In this document: piece by piece, positions 1-8,234 of the stretch
How positions within the stretch are numbered: the first letter of the stretch is position 1
How the letters are laid out: every line of letters begins with the position of its first letter
Assembly (NCBI RefSeq): GCF_021246445.1
Contig: NZ_JAJQXW010000002.1
Location: 744,001 to 808,000 of the forward strand
Length of the DNA: 64,000 bases
Direction: 5' to 3'
Source of the DNA: Rhabdothermincola salaria
GTDB lineage: Bacteria; Actinomycetota; Acidimicrobiia; Acidimicrobiales; Acidimicrobilacustridaceae
Translations under genes and position numbers: made by a program
The notes under the pieces: generated by a model
What the model was told of the DNA's origin: nothing
Database searches by the model: none
Seen by the model: only the letters and a program-made list of their open reading frames with translations

Positions 1-1978
1 GGACCTCCTCGAACAACGCCTGGGCGATGCCCTGGGCCAGCCCGCCGTGCACCTGCCCGTCGACGATGAGGGGGTTGAGGATGCGGCCGGCGTCGTCGCA
101 GGCGACCATGCGGACCAGGTCGACCTGGCCGGTGTCGCGGTCGACCTCGACCACGGCGACGTGGGCGCCGAAGGGGAACGACGGCCCCCCGGACGAGAAG
201 TCCGAGACGGCCAGCAGCTCGTGGGTGTCGGCGGTGTCGGCCACCGCGGCCCAGTCGACGCTGATGGCCGGGGTGCCCACCACGTGGAACGCGCCGGTCT
301 CGGCATCGAGGACCACGTCGTCGACGGCGGCCTCGAGCAGGTCGGCGGCCCGGTCGCGGGCGAGGGCGACCAGCTTGCCGGCGGCGTCGTCGACCGACGA
401 GCCCGCCACCTGCGCCGAGCGGGACCCGCCCGTCACCTCGCCGTGCGGGACCACGTCGGTGTCGCCGTAGACCACCTCGATGCGGTCGAGGGGTAGGCCG
501 GTGCGCTCGGCGACGAGCATGGCCCAGGAGGTCACGTGCCCCTGGCCGTAGGGGTTGGAACCGGTGACCACCAGCGCGGTGCCGTCGGGGCGCAGCTGGA
601 CCGAGGCGAACTCCTCGCCCCCGGTCATGGCGGTGATCTCCACGTAGCAGCCCAGCCCGATGCCCAGGAGGCGGGAGTCGTCGGCCGCTCGGCGCCGGGC
701 CTGCTCGGCCCGCAGGTCGTCGTAGCCGGCGGCGGCCAGCACCCGGTCGAGGGCGCCCTCGTAGTCGCCGCTGTCGTAGGTGGTGCCCATGGGGGTCTGG
801 AAGGGGAAGGCATCGGGGGCCACGAAGTTGCGCCGGCGCACGTCGGCGGGGTCGAGGCCGGCTTCGGCGGCGAAGAGGTCGACGGCCCGTTCGAGGGCGG
901 CGGCCGCCTCGGGCCGACCGGCGCCGCGGTAGGCGCCGGTGGGCGTGGTGGTGGTGGCCACCGAGCGCGAGCGGTACTCGACCTCGGCGATGTCGTAGAC
1001 GCCGCTGGCCATGATGCGGGTGGCGAAGGGCAGGATGGCGCCCATCGTGGGGTAGCCGCCGGCGTCCTGGACGACCTCGAGGCGGTAGGTCGTGAGGTGG
1101 CCGTCGGCGGTGCCGCCCAGGGTGACGGTCTGGACCTGGCCTCGGCCGTGGTTCATGCCCACGAGGTTCTCCGAGCGGGTCTCGCTCCAGCGGACGGGCC
1201 GGTCGATGCGCCGGGCCAGCTCGCCGAGCAGCAGGGCCTCGGCAGGGATCTGGGCCTTGGCGCCGAAGCCACCGCCCACGTCGGGGCAGACCACCCGGAT
1301 CTGCTCGGGGTCGAGCCCATAGGCCTCGGCCAGGGCGGTGCGCACCGGGTGGGGGCCCTGGCAGCCGATCTCGACCACCAGGCGGTCGTCCTCCCACCAG
1401 GCGAGGGCGCTGCGGGCCTCGATGGGGACCGGCGCCACCCGCTGGTTCACGGTGCGGGTGGTGACGACGACGTCGCAGTCGTCGAACGAGACCGGGTCGC
1501 CGTGGTGGTCGATGACCATGGCGGCGTTGGTGCCCGCCGCGGGGAAGAGCAGCGGTGCGTCCGGCTCGAGCGCGGCCTCGGGGTCGACGAGGGCGGGCCG
1601 CGGTTCGATGTCGACGATCACGGCCTCGGCGGCGTCGACCGCCTGGTTGCGGGTCTCGGCGACCACGGCGACGACGGGCTCGCCGACGAAGCGGACGGTG
1701 TCGGTGGCCAGCACCGGCCGGGTCATGGCCTGGTCGACGATGGCCAGGGGGACGAGGTCGGGCAGGTCGATGTCGGCGGCGGTGACGACGGCCAGCACCC
1801 CGGGCGCGGTGCGGGCCTCGTCGGTGTCGATCGACTCGATGTGGCCGTGGGCGACAGTGGAGCGGACGTACACCACGTGGGCGGCGCCATCGCGAACGAT
1901 GTCGTCGACGTAGGTGCCGCCGTCGGTGAGCAGCGCCGGATCTTCGCGACGCAGGACACGGTGACCGAGGATGCTCAT
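1..1978 (-). CDS. Form II CO dehydrogenase-type molybdenum hydroxylase large subunit (3' end beyond window)
   Basis: This is the catalytic large subunit of a xanthine oxidase-family molybdenum hydroxylase that binds molybdopterin cytosine dinucleotide. The reading frame is open from an ATG at 1978 to the left edge, giving 659 codons of an expected 760-800. It starts MSILGHRVLRREDPALLTDG, as is typical of CoxL proteins. The active-site loop reads AYRGAGR at residues 349-355. Form I CO dehydrogenases carry AYRCSFR instead, so this is the form II/CoxL-like type, whose substrate is usually unknown. A GGGFGAK motif lies upstream of the loop. The catalytic C-terminal glutamate is outside the window. 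It is the first gene of a leftward unit; FAD and 2Fe-2S subunits may follow off-window. The long frame on the opposite strand is only its antisense shadow. Confidence 0.9.
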   Translation of the reverse strand, partial: MSILGHRVLRREDPALLTDGGTYVDDIVRDGAAHVVYVRSTVAHGHIESIDTDEARTAPGVLAVVTAADIDLPDLVPLAIVDQAMTRPVLATDTVRFVGEPVVAVVAETRNQAVDAAEAVIVDIEPRPALVDPEAALEPDAPLLFPAAGTNAAMVIDHHGDPVSFDDCDVVVTTRTVNQRVAPVPIEARSALAWWEDDRLVVEIGCQGPHPVRTALAEAYGLDPEQIRVVCPDVGGGFGAKAQIPAEALLLGELARRIDRPVRWSETRSENLVGMNHGRGQVQTVTLGGTADGHLTTYRLEVVQDAGGYPTMGAILPFATRIMASGVYDIAEVEYRSRSVATTTTPTGAYRGAGRPEAAAALERAVDLFAAEAGLDPADVRRRNFVAPDAFPFQTPMGTTYDSGDYEGALDRVLAAAGYDDLRAEQARRRAADDSRLLGIGLGCYVEITAMTGGEEFASVQLRPDGTALVVTGSNPYGQGHVTSWAMLVAERTGLPLDRIEVVYGDTDVVPHGEVTGGSRSAQVAGSSVDDAAGKLVALARDRAADLLEAAVDDVVLDAETGAFHVVGTPAISVDWAAVADTADTHELLAVSDFSSGGPSFPFGAHVAVVEVDRDTGQVDLVRMVACDDAGRILNPLIVDGQVHGGLAQGIAQALFEEV

Positions 1979-1986
1979 GGGCACCG

Positions 1987-1992
1987 ACCGTA
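1987..1992 (-). promoter_or_regulatory. Leaderless-type -10 of the molybdenum hydroxylase gene
   Basis: On the minus strand the hexamer TACGGT, within GGTACGGT, sits 8 bases before the ATG at 1978. No Shine-Dalgarno sequence lies between them. The same GGTACGGT octamer precedes the flavoenzyme gene starting at 34294. Confidence 0.55.
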
Positions 1993-2078
1993 CCGGGTGA
2001 CGGCCATCACACGAGCCGGTTCATCTCGACGTCCGTCGTCCCAGGACGCACCGCGCCGGGGTGTGGCACGCTGGGCCC

Positions 2079-3059
2079 ATGACGCCGCCGCCGACGACAC
2101 CGAGCCCGCCCGTGGTGCTCGACCCTGCCGTGACCGACGTGGACCTCGTGCGCCGCCTCATCGACGAGCAGGCGCCCTACTGGCCCGTGCAGCGCTACTT
2201 CGCCAACAACGCCGAGTACGCCGCCCTCTCGGGGAACGCCCCCGGTGAGATGGTCGTCGCCCCGGTCTTCCGGGGGAACTGGGCCACCGAGGGCCAGGCC
2301 GTGCCGGGGGTCGATGCGATCCTGCACGACGAGCGGCTCGTCGACGCCGCCCGGCGGGTGTTCGGCGCCGCGGTCGTGCGCCCCCACACCGTCTACGTGA
2401 ACCTCACGTGGCAGCTCCCGTTCGCCCAGGGCGCCGGTCACACCGACGTCCCTGCGTTCCGCGGGTTCGATCGGCGTGACTGGCCCATCTCGTTCCTGTC
2501 GATCATGGGCCTGTCGGGGCTCTTCGAGGACGTGAGGGTGAAGATCGCGACCGGGGTGGGCTGGTTCTACGCCGGAGAGGACGGCGGCTTCGAGTACTGG
2601 CCCGATGGTCCCGACCGCCCGTCGGTCATCCACGAGGGGGCGATCGACAACACCATGATCGTCGCCGACAACGACTTCATGTGGCACCGGGTGCGGCCCA
2701 CTGGGCGCCCCGAGGACGGGATGCCCCGGCTCTCGTTGGAGAGCGAGCTCGTGAGGCGCAGCTCGTCGGAGTGGGCCATCGTCGACGGTACGACGACGGT
2801 GGCCGAGGTGCCCCGCGATCGGCTCCGGGTCAGCCTGTCGTGGAAGGCCGACGTCTTCCTCACCGACGACGACGCCCGCCGCCACGACGACCACAGCGAC
2901 GACATCGACCTGGGTGGGGTCCTCGACCGGTTCGTGACCGACCTCCGCACGCGTGGCGTCGATCCCCGGCTGCCCGACGACCCCGTGCGGGACCCGGCCT
3001 TCATCGCGCTCCTCCAGGAGCACTACGTGCGGTACCCGTCGACGAGCTCCGCGGCCTGA
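2079..3059 (+). CDS. Putative 2-oxoglutarate/Fe(II)-dependent oxygenase-like protein
   Basis: This is a 326-residue soluble protein without a signal peptide. An HTD motif in GHTDVPAFRGF and a later histidine in NDFMWHRVRP, followed by arginines, could form the His-X-Asp...His iron triad of a jelly-roll 2OG-Fe(II) oxygenase. I cannot name the substrate. The ATG at 2079 is preferred over an in-frame GTG at 2061 because residues between them (WHAGP) do not look conserved. The gene converges on ectD with only 18 bases between the stops. The proximity to another Fe(II)/2OG enzyme may be coincidence. Confidence 0.55.
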   Translation: MTPPPTTPSPPVVLDPAVTDVDLVRRLIDEQAPYWPVQRYFANNAEYAALSGNAPGEMVVAPVFRGNWATEGQAVPGVDAILHDERLVDAARRVFGAAVVRPHTVYVNLTWQLPFAQGAGHTDVPAFRGFDRRDWPISFLSIMGLSGLFEDVRVKIATGVGWFYAGEDGGFEYWPDGPDRPSVIHEGAIDNTMIVADNDFMWHRVRPTGRPEDGMPRLSLESELVRRSSSEWAIVDGTTTVAEVPRDRLRVSLSWKADVFLTDDDARRHDDHSDDIDLGGVLDRFVTDLRTRGVDPRLPDDPVRDPAFIALLQEHYVRYPSTSSAA

Positions 3060-3077
3060 CCGGCCCAGCAGCGTGGC

Positions 3078-3965
3078 TTAGAGCGGCTCGAAGGTGCGGG
3101 CGCCGATGAACTCCGGGCGAGGGGCGGGCGCCGCGAAGGGCTCGACCACGGCGTTCTCGACGCTGTTGTAGACGAAGAAGACGTTGGTGCGCGGCAGCGG
3201 GGTGATGTTGCCGTTCGACCCGTGCATGACGTTGCAGTCGAAGTACACCGCCGAACCCGGAGGGCCGGTGATGGTCTCGATGCCGCCCTGGTCGACGAGG
3301 CGGGCGAGCACCTCTTCGCTGGGCACCCCGTACTCCTGGGCCCGCAACGAGCTCCGGTAGTGGTCGGCGGGCGTCTCGCCGGCGCAGCCCACGAACTCGC
3401 GGTGCGATCCGGGGATGACCATCAGCGAGCCGTTCCACGGCTCGTTGCGGGTCAGCGACAGCGAGAGGCTCACGGCCCGCATGCGGGGCATGCCGTCCTC
3501 CGCGTGCCACGTCTCGAAGTCGGAGTGCCAGTAGAACTCCTTGCCCCGGAAGCCCGGCTTGAGGTTCAGACGGCTCTGGTGCAGGTAGATGTCGGAGCCG
3601 AGGATCTGGCGGGCGGGACCGGCCAGGCGCGGGTCGGCCGCGAGGTCGGCGAACACCTTGCTCAGCTTGTGGACCTCGAAGATGGACCGGACGGTGTCGC
3701 CTCCGTGCTCGCGGATGATCCGCTCGTCGTCGCCCGGCACCGTGGCCAACAGCTGGGCGATCTCGTGCTCGATGGTCGCCAGATCGGCCGGCTCGACGAG
3801 GGCGTCGAACGCGAGGAACCCGTCCTTTTCGTAGGCGTCGACCTGAGCGGTCGAGAGGGGCCCGGCGTCGCGGTCACCCCAGACCACCGGCTCCTGGCGG
3901 GGCAGGGTGACCGGATCGGCGCTCGTGCGGGTCGGATAGAGCGACGGGGGCGCAGTGGTGCTCAC
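3078..3965 (-). CDS. ectD: Ectoine hydroxylase
   Basis: EctD converts ectoine to 5-hydroxyectoine with O2, Fe(II) and 2-oxoglutarate in the cytoplasm. The protein has 295 residues, normal for the family. The EctD signature [17 protein letters not shown] holds the iron ligands His147 and Asp149, and the distal ligand is His248 in NVMHGS. The start is a GTG at 3965 that overlaps the ectC stop by four bases (GTGA), so translation is coupled to ectC. An upstream in-frame ATG would add a basic stretch lying inside ectC and is rejected. It is the last gene of the ectB-ectC-ectD block, so the cell probably accumulates both ectoine and hydroxyectoine. Confidence 0.96.
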   Translation of the reverse strand: MSTTAPPSLYPTRTSADPVTLPRQEPVVWGDRDAGPLSTAQVDAYEKDGFLAFDALVEPADLATIEHEIAQLLATVPGDDERIIREHGGDTVRSIFEVHKLSKVFADLAADPRLAGPARQILGSDIYLHQSRLNLKPGFRGKEFYWHSDFETWHAEDGMPRMRAVSLSLSLTRNEPWNGSLMVIPGSHREFVGCAGETPADHYRSSLRAQEYGVPSEEVLARLVDQGGIETITGPPGSAVYFDCNVMHGSNGNITPLPRTNVFFVYNSVENAVVEPFAAPAPRPEFIGARTFEPL

Positions 3966-4375
3966 GACACGACCTCCTCGGGCTCGTCGTCGACGGTCAA
4001 CAGCGGGTACACACCGTCCTCGTCGTGGACTTCCTGCCCGGTGACGGGCGGGTTGAAGACGCACACGGCGCGGAACGTCTCGTGGATGGTCAGACGGTGC
4101 TTCTCGTGGCCGTTCAGGAGGTACATCGAGCCGGGCTCGATGCGATGCGACTCACCGGTCGCGATGTCGTCGAGGGTGGCCAGACCCTCGATGCAGTACA
4201 CCGCTTCGATGTGGTTGGCGTACCACATCTCCGTGACGGTGCCGGCGTGCAGCACGGTGTCGTGCAGCGAGAACCCGACTCGGTCGCCGGCGAGCACGAA
4301 GCGTCGCGAGCTCCAGGTGGGCGCGTGGACGTCGCGGTCGGTGCCGACGATGTCGTCGAGGCGGCGGACGATCAC
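3962..4375 (-). CDS. ectC: L-ectoine synthase
   Basis: EctC closes the ring of N-gamma-acetyl-diaminobutyrate to ectoine. This cupin-fold protein has 137 residues, starting [19 protein letters not shown], which matches the usual MIVR-type start of the family. The family blocks [14 protein letters not shown] (near residues 51-64) and [20 protein letters not shown] (near 87-106) hold the metal-binding residues. The start is a GTG at 4375 in a four-base GTGA overlap with the ectB stop, and the stop overlaps the ectD start the same way. Upstream in-frame codons lie inside ectB and are ignored. Confidence 0.96.
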   Translation of the reverse strand: MIVRRLDDIVGTDRDVHAPTWSSRRFVLAGDRVGFSLHDTVLHAGTVTEMWYANHIEAVYCIEGLATLDDIATGESHRIEPGSMYLLNGHEKHRLTIHETFRAVCVFNPPVTGQEVHDEDGVYPLLTVDDEPEEVVS

Positions 4376-5658
4376 GACGTCACCGCCTCGTCGGTCGGCA
4401 CATCGACGTCGGCGCCGGTGCCCATGACCTCGGCCACCGAGGCGGCCAGGATGTCGAGGCCCTCGTTGAGCTCGGCCTCGGTGATGGTGAGCGCCGGCAT
4501 GGCCTTGACCACCTCGCTCTCGGGCCCGGACGTCTCGAGCAGCAGGTGCCGCTCGAAGCAGGCCTTCACCACGGCGGAGGCCTTGTCGGGGTCCTCGAAC
4601 ACGAGGCCCTGGGCGAAGCCGCGGCCCCGGGTGTCGGTGCCCGGTGTGGTGCTCACGATGCTGAGCATGGCGCCCTCGATGAGCTTGGTCTTGGCCTCGA
4701 CCTCGGTGGTGAGGACGTCGTCGGACCAGTACTTGCGCAGGCCGGCGGCGCCGGTGATGAAGGCCGGGTTGTGGCCTCGGAACGTGCCGTTGTGCTCGCC
4801 GGGCTCCCAGACGTCGAGCTCGGGGCGCAGGAGGGTGAGCGCCATGGGGAAGCCGTAGCCGCTGATCGACTTCGACAAGGTGACGATGTCGGGGGTGATG
4901 CCGGCCGGCTCGAAGCTGAAGAAGGGGCCGGTGCGCCCGCAGCCCATCTGGATGTCGTCGATGATCAACAAGATGTCGTTGTCGCGGCACAGCTCGCTGA
5001 GGCGACGCAGCCACTCGTAGCTGGCCACGTTGATGCCACCCTCGCCCTGCACCGTCTCGACGATGACCGCGGCGGGGAGGTCGAGGCCCGAGCCGGAGTC
5101 GGCCAGCAGGCTCTCGAAGTAGGTGAGGCCGCTGCCCTCTTCCATGTAGTTGCAGAACGGCATCGGCGTGGTGTGGGCCAGGGGGATGCCGGCGCCGCCG
5201 CGCTTCATCGAGTTGCCGGTGACGGCGAGCGAGCCGAGGGTCATGCCGTGGAAGGCGTTGGTGAAGCTGACGATCTGCTCGCGGCCCTTCACCTTGCGGG
5301 CCAGCTTGAGGGCGGCCTCCACGGCGTTGGTGCCGGTGGGGCCGGGGAACTGCACCTTGTAGTCGAGCCCGCGAGGGGTCAGGACGACCTCGTCGAACGT
5401 GCGCAGGAAGTCGGCCTTGGCCTTGGTGAACATGTCGAGGCTGTGCACGACCCCGTCACCGGCCAGGTAGTCCATCAGGGCCTTCTTGAGGTCCGGGTCG
5501 TTGTGGCCGTAGTTGAGTGCGCCCGCACCGGCGAAGAAGTCGATGTAGCGCTCCCCGTCGGTGTTCCACATGACCGAGCCCACGGCCCGGTCGAAGGTGG
5601 TGGGCCAGGATCGGCAGTAGCTGCGGACCTCGGACTCGTGCTCCTCGATGACGTTCAT
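4372..5658 (-). CDS. ectB: Diaminobutyrate-2-oxoglutarate transaminase
   Basis: EctB transfers an amino group from glutamate to L-aspartate semialdehyde, giving L-2,4-diaminobutyrate, the first committed step of ectoine synthesis. The protein has 428 residues and is a class III PLP aminotransferase. The PLP lysine is Lys263 in [10 protein letters not shown], preceded by the [13 protein letters not shown] block that holds the cofactor aspartate. A strong AAGGAGG ribosome site precedes the ATG by about 12 bases, and a GC-rich hairpin sits directly upstream of it. That, with the 437-bp spacer to ectA, suggests ectB heads its own transcription or translation unit with ectC and ectD. Confidence 0.97.
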   Translation of the reverse strand: MNVIEEHESEVRSYCRSWPTTFDRAVGSVMWNTDGERYIDFFAGAGALNYGHNDPDLKKALMDYLAGDGVVHSLDMFTKAKADFLRTFDEVVLTPRGLDYKVQFPGPTGTNAVEAALKLARKVKGREQIVSFTNAFHGMTLGSLAVTGNSMKRGGAGIPLAHTTPMPFCNYMEEGSGLTYFESLLADSGSGLDLPAAVIVETVQGEGGINVASYEWLRRLSELCRDNDILLIIDDIQMGCGRTGPFFSFEPAGITPDIVTLSKSISGYGFPMALTLLRPELDVWEPGEHNGTFRGHNPAFITGAAGLRKYWSDDVLTTEVEAKTKLIEGAMLSIVSTTPGTDTRGRGFAQGLVFEDPDKASAVVKACFERHLLLETSGPESEVVKAMPALTITEAELNEGLDILAASVAEVMGTGADVDVPTDEAVTS

Positions 5659-5679
5659 GAAACTGCTCTGCCTCCTTGT

Positions 5680-5700
5680 CCGGCGGGGTGTTCCCGCCGG
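5680..5700 (-). promoter_or_regulatory. GC hairpin directly upstream of the ectB ribosome site
   Basis: CCGGCGGG and CCCGCCGG form a perfect 8-bp stem with a 5-base loop. In the ectB messenger it ends two bases before the AAGGAGG site. It could be a terminator/attenuator for transcripts from ectA or a translational control element. Confidence 0.45.
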
Positions 5701-5758
5701 TGCAGCACGCTGATGGGTACCTACCCGTCGGAGCGTCCGACAGCCACCATCGACAACG

Positions 5759-5780
5759 GTCGGTGACCTATGTCACCGAC
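5759..5780. promoter_or_regulatory. Perfect 9-bp inverted repeat, candidate operator upstream of ectB
   Basis: The arms GTCGGTGAC and GTCACCGAC are separated by CTAT. The centre lies about 110 bases upstream of the ectB ATG. The size and symmetry suit a dimeric repressor such as the MarR, GntR or TetR families; the protein is unknown. Confidence 0.45.
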
Positions 5781-6095
5781 GCTCCGAACCTCGGTGCGGC
5801 GATGGCGGTGGAAAGACCCTGCGACCCCCGAGAGCCGACGCCCACCTCGACCCGTCGATCCAGCCGACGGAGAGCAGGCATTCCTCCCAAGAACCACACG
5901 TGGAGCCGCCTGGTGGGCGGACCACGGAGCCGCGTACCCCACGGGTACTGGTTGTGAGTGTGCCTCTTGACGGTACCGGGCGACGACCCTATGGGCAACA
6001 ACCACGTGGCGTGACACTTCCCACGTCGCCGTGCACCCAGGGTGCTCGCCGCGAAAGCGTCGACGCCGACGTCCCCGACCTGCGGCGACGCGTGG

Positions 6096-6599
6096 TCAGG
6101 GGAGGGGGATGTGCAGCAGGTCCTCGGGTTCGTGGTCGTCGCCGAGGTGCTCGGGGCCGAAGAGCGGCGACACCGACACCTCCGATCCCCGCTGGCGGGC
6201 GAAGGTGCCGAACATGGCCAGCGACGCCTCGTTGTCATGGGTGACGGTGGCCTCGAGCGCAGTGAGGTCGCCGTGGCGGTCGACGAGGTGGTGCAGGATC
6301 CGCTGGCCCAGGCCGCGGCGGCGGGCGGCGGGGAGCACGGCGATCTGCCACACGAACAAGGTGGTGGGCACGTCGGGGCGGCGGTAGGCGGTGCAATAGC
6401 CCACGACCTCGCCGTCCATGCGGGCCACCGCAGTGGTGGCGGCGAAGTCCCGGCACCACAGCACATAGGCGTAGAGGGGGTTGACGTCGAGCCCGCCGGC
6501 CGCCTGGGCGGCCCGCCAGAGGGGAGGGCCGTCGGCGAGGGTCGGGGCGTCGATCTCGATGCCGTCGGTGGGAGCGTCGTCGGTGGGAGCGGTGGCCAT
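6096..6599 (-). CDS. ectA: L-2,4-diaminobutyrate N-gamma-acetyltransferase
   Basis: EctA acetylates diaminobutyrate with acetyl-CoA, the second step of ectoine synthesis. The 167-residue GNAT protein carries the EctA-specific block NPLYAYVLWCRDF (about residues 40-52). FVWQIAVLPAARRRGLGQRI (about 82-101) includes the acetyl-CoA loop. Its N-terminal 15 residues are a variable Thr/Asp-rich extension. In most genomes ectA overlaps or abuts ectB. Here 437 bases intervene, while mgtE lies only 37 bases upstream on the same strand, so ectA may be transcribed with mgtE. Confidence 0.93.
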   Translation of the reverse strand: MATAPTDDAPTDGIEIDAPTLADGPPLWRAAQAAGGLDVNPLYAYVLWCRDFAATTAVARMDGEVVGYCTAYRRPDVPTTLFVWQIAVLPAARRRGLGQRILHHLVDRHGDLTALEATVTHDNEASLAMFGTFARQRGSEVSVSPLFGPEHLGDDHEPEDLLHIPLP

Positions 6600-6636
6600 G
6601 GCCTCCAGTCCTACCCGCTGGGGATCCGCCTCGCGT

Positions 6637-7965
6637 TCAGATGCCCAGCACGATCCGGGCGACGGTGAAGTAGATGATCAGGCCGGTGGCGTCGACCAGG
6701 GTGGTGATGAGCGGGGCCGAGACGACCGCCGGGTCGACGCCCGCCCGCCGGGCCAGCAGGGGCAAGGTGGACCCTGCGGCGGTGGCCCAGGTGCAGATGG
6801 CGACCAGGGTGATGGACACGACGAGGGCCAGATCGGGCTCGTAGATGAGGCTCACCGGGACGAAGGCGGCCAGGGCGAGCAGCAACCCGAGGAACAACCC
6901 CGTACGGGTCTCGCGCCACAGCACCCGGGGCAGGTCGGCGAGGCGCACCTCCCCGACGGCCAGGGCACGGATCACCGCGGTGGAGGCCTGGGCCCCGGCG
7001 TTGCCGCCGGTACCGATGAGCAGGGGGATGAACACGGCCAGGGTGACGACCTCGGCGAGGGTCGACTCGAAGATCTGCAGGACGTTGACGGTGAGGAAGG
7101 CGGTGAGGATCAGCACCAGCAGCCACACCGCCCGCACCCGGGCCAGACCCATGGCCGACGACGACAGGTAGGGCCGTCCCAACGGCACGCTGGCGCCCTG
7201 GATGGCGAAGTCCTCGGTCTCTTCGTCCTCGAGCACGCGCATGGCGTCGTCGACGGTGACCACGCCGACGAGACGCTGCTCGGAGTCGACCACCGGGAGG
7301 GCGATGAGGCCCTCCTCGCGCACCAGGCGCGCCGCCACCTCGCGGTCGGTGTCGGTGGTGACGGAGTGCACGTCGGTGGTCATCACGTCGCCGATGCGGG
7401 TGTCGTCGGGCGTGATGATCACCTTGCGCAGGCCGGTGATGCCGATGAGGCGACGGGCGTCGTCGAGCACCGGCAGGGCGTAGATGGTCTCGGCGTCGAC
7501 GCTCTCGCGCCGGATGCGGGCCATGGCCTCGGCCACCGTCATCGAGGCCCGCAGCGACACGTACTCCGGGTTCATCATGCGCCCGGCGGAGTCCTCCGGG
7601 TAGCCCAGGAGCAAGGCGGTGGCGTCGCGCTCGTCGGGGCTGAGCTGGCTGATGAGGCGGGCGGCGACCCCGGCCGGCAGCTCGTCGAGGAGCCGGGCCC
7701 GGTCGTCGGCCTCCATGGCCTCGACCAGGCTGATCACCCGGTCGTCGCGCAGACCGTCGAGGACCTGCTGTTGGTCGTGCGGGTCGAGCACCTCGAAGAC
7801 CTCGAGCGCTCGGTCCCGAGGCAGGAGGCGGAAGACCACGGCGGTCTCGGCCGGGCTGAGGCGGGTGAGCTCGTCGGCGATCTCGCGGGTGCCGGTGGCC
7901 TCGATCCAGTCGTGCAAGGCCTGGCTGTCGTCCGCCCGCAGCAGGTCGAGGTCCAGAGGTGGCAT
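6637..7965 (-). CDS. mgtE: MgtE-type magnesium channel/transporter
   Basis: MgtE admits Mg2+ across the inner membrane and closes when cytosolic Mg2+ binds its sensor domains. The protein has 442 residues, close to the usual 450. The order is an N-terminal superhelical domain (about 1-130) with LSPAETAVVFRLLPRDRALE, then two CBS domains (about 130-255). Five membrane segments follow (about 275-440), with the pore signature GGNAGAQASTAVIRALAVGE. The ATG at 7965 gives the standard N-terminus MPPLDLDLLRADD; longer upstream frames are low-complexity. It precedes ectA on the same strand, and a link between Mg2+ and osmotic control is possible but unproven. Confidence 0.94.
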   Translation of the reverse strand: MPPLDLDLLRADDSQALHDWIEATGTREIADELTRLSPAETAVVFRLLPRDRALEVFEVLDPHDQQQVLDGLRDDRVISLVEAMEADDRARLLDELPAGVAARLISQLSPDERDATALLLGYPEDSAGRMMNPEYVSLRASMTVAEAMARIRRESVDAETIYALPVLDDARRLIGITGLRKVIITPDDTRIGDVMTTDVHSVTTDTDREVAARLVREEGLIALPVVDSEQRLVGVVTVDDAMRVLEDEETEDFAIQGASVPLGRPYLSSSAMGLARVRAVWLLVLILTAFLTVNVLQIFESTLAEVVTLAVFIPLLIGTGGNAGAQASTAVIRALAVGEVRLADLPRVLWRETRTGLFLGLLLALAAFVPVSLIYEPDLALVVSITLVAICTWATAAGSTLPLLARRAGVDPAVVSAPLITTLVDATGLIIYFTVARIVLGI

Positions 7966-8234
7966 TGCGGGCTCCTGGAGCGGGCGGGGGCGTCCCGGCC
8001 GGCGCGCCGGCGAGGCCGGATCGGGTCGGCGGGACGCGGTGTGGACGGTGGGGGCGCCTGCTCGGCGCTCGGCGCAGGAGTCGCCAGCGGGCCGCGCAAC
8101 CCTACCGGGCCGGCCCCGACCCTCGCGTCGAGCGGAGCACCCCGGGCGGTCGGCGCCGCGCTGGTCAGAAGGGCCGGTCGTCCGGCCCCTGACGAGGGGG
8201 GGGGAGACCGTTGCGCCGGCATTGCGACGGTGCG
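7966..8234. other. 269-bp non-coding interval upstream of mgtE
   Basis: This very GC-rich stretch separates mgtE from the preceding lipoprotein gene. I looked for the conserved pieces of the M-box (ykoK) magnesium riboswitch on the mgtE strand and did not find them. It contains the hairpin listed at 8171-8188 and the self-complementary run GCCGGCGCGCCGGC. The mgtE promoter should lie here. Confidence 0.4.
8171..8188 (-). terminator. Terminator-like hairpin after the 8235-9143 lipoprotein gene
   Basis: GGGCCGG and CCGGCCC form a perfect 7-bp stem with the loop TCGT, 47 bases past the stop codon. Flanking CAG/CTG could extend it across small bulges. There is no T-tract, as is common in high-GC actinobacteria. 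Confidence 0.45.

Larger units (their letters stand above)
5659..6095 (-). promoter_or_regulatory. Structured 437-bp spacer/leader between ectA and ectB
   Basis: No convincing coding sequence is present. Reading toward ectB it holds several dyads. GTACCC-CAC-GGGTAC lies at 5934-5948 and the palindrome CGGTACCG at 5971-5978. A perfect 9-bp inverted repeat (GTCGGTGAC, 4-base spacer, GTCACCGAC) lies at 5759-5780, and GGGTA-CC-TACCC at 5715-5726. An 8-bp GC stem (5680-5700) sits just before the ectB ribosome site. The region most likely carries the ectBCD promoter, operators and leader. Ectoine genes are commonly induced by osmolarity, but no known operator could be recognised. Confidence 0.6.

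Noticed and set aside
536-2248. A 570-codon plus-strand open frame over the molybdenum hydroxylase gene
   Set aside because: It reads as Gly/Asp/Val-rich low-complexity protein, lies antisense to a frame with clear CoxL motifs, and is a product of high GC.
7966-8234. M-box magnesium riboswitch upstream of mgtE
   Set aside because: The conserved M-box core segments could not be found on the mgtE strand; only generic GC hairpins are present.
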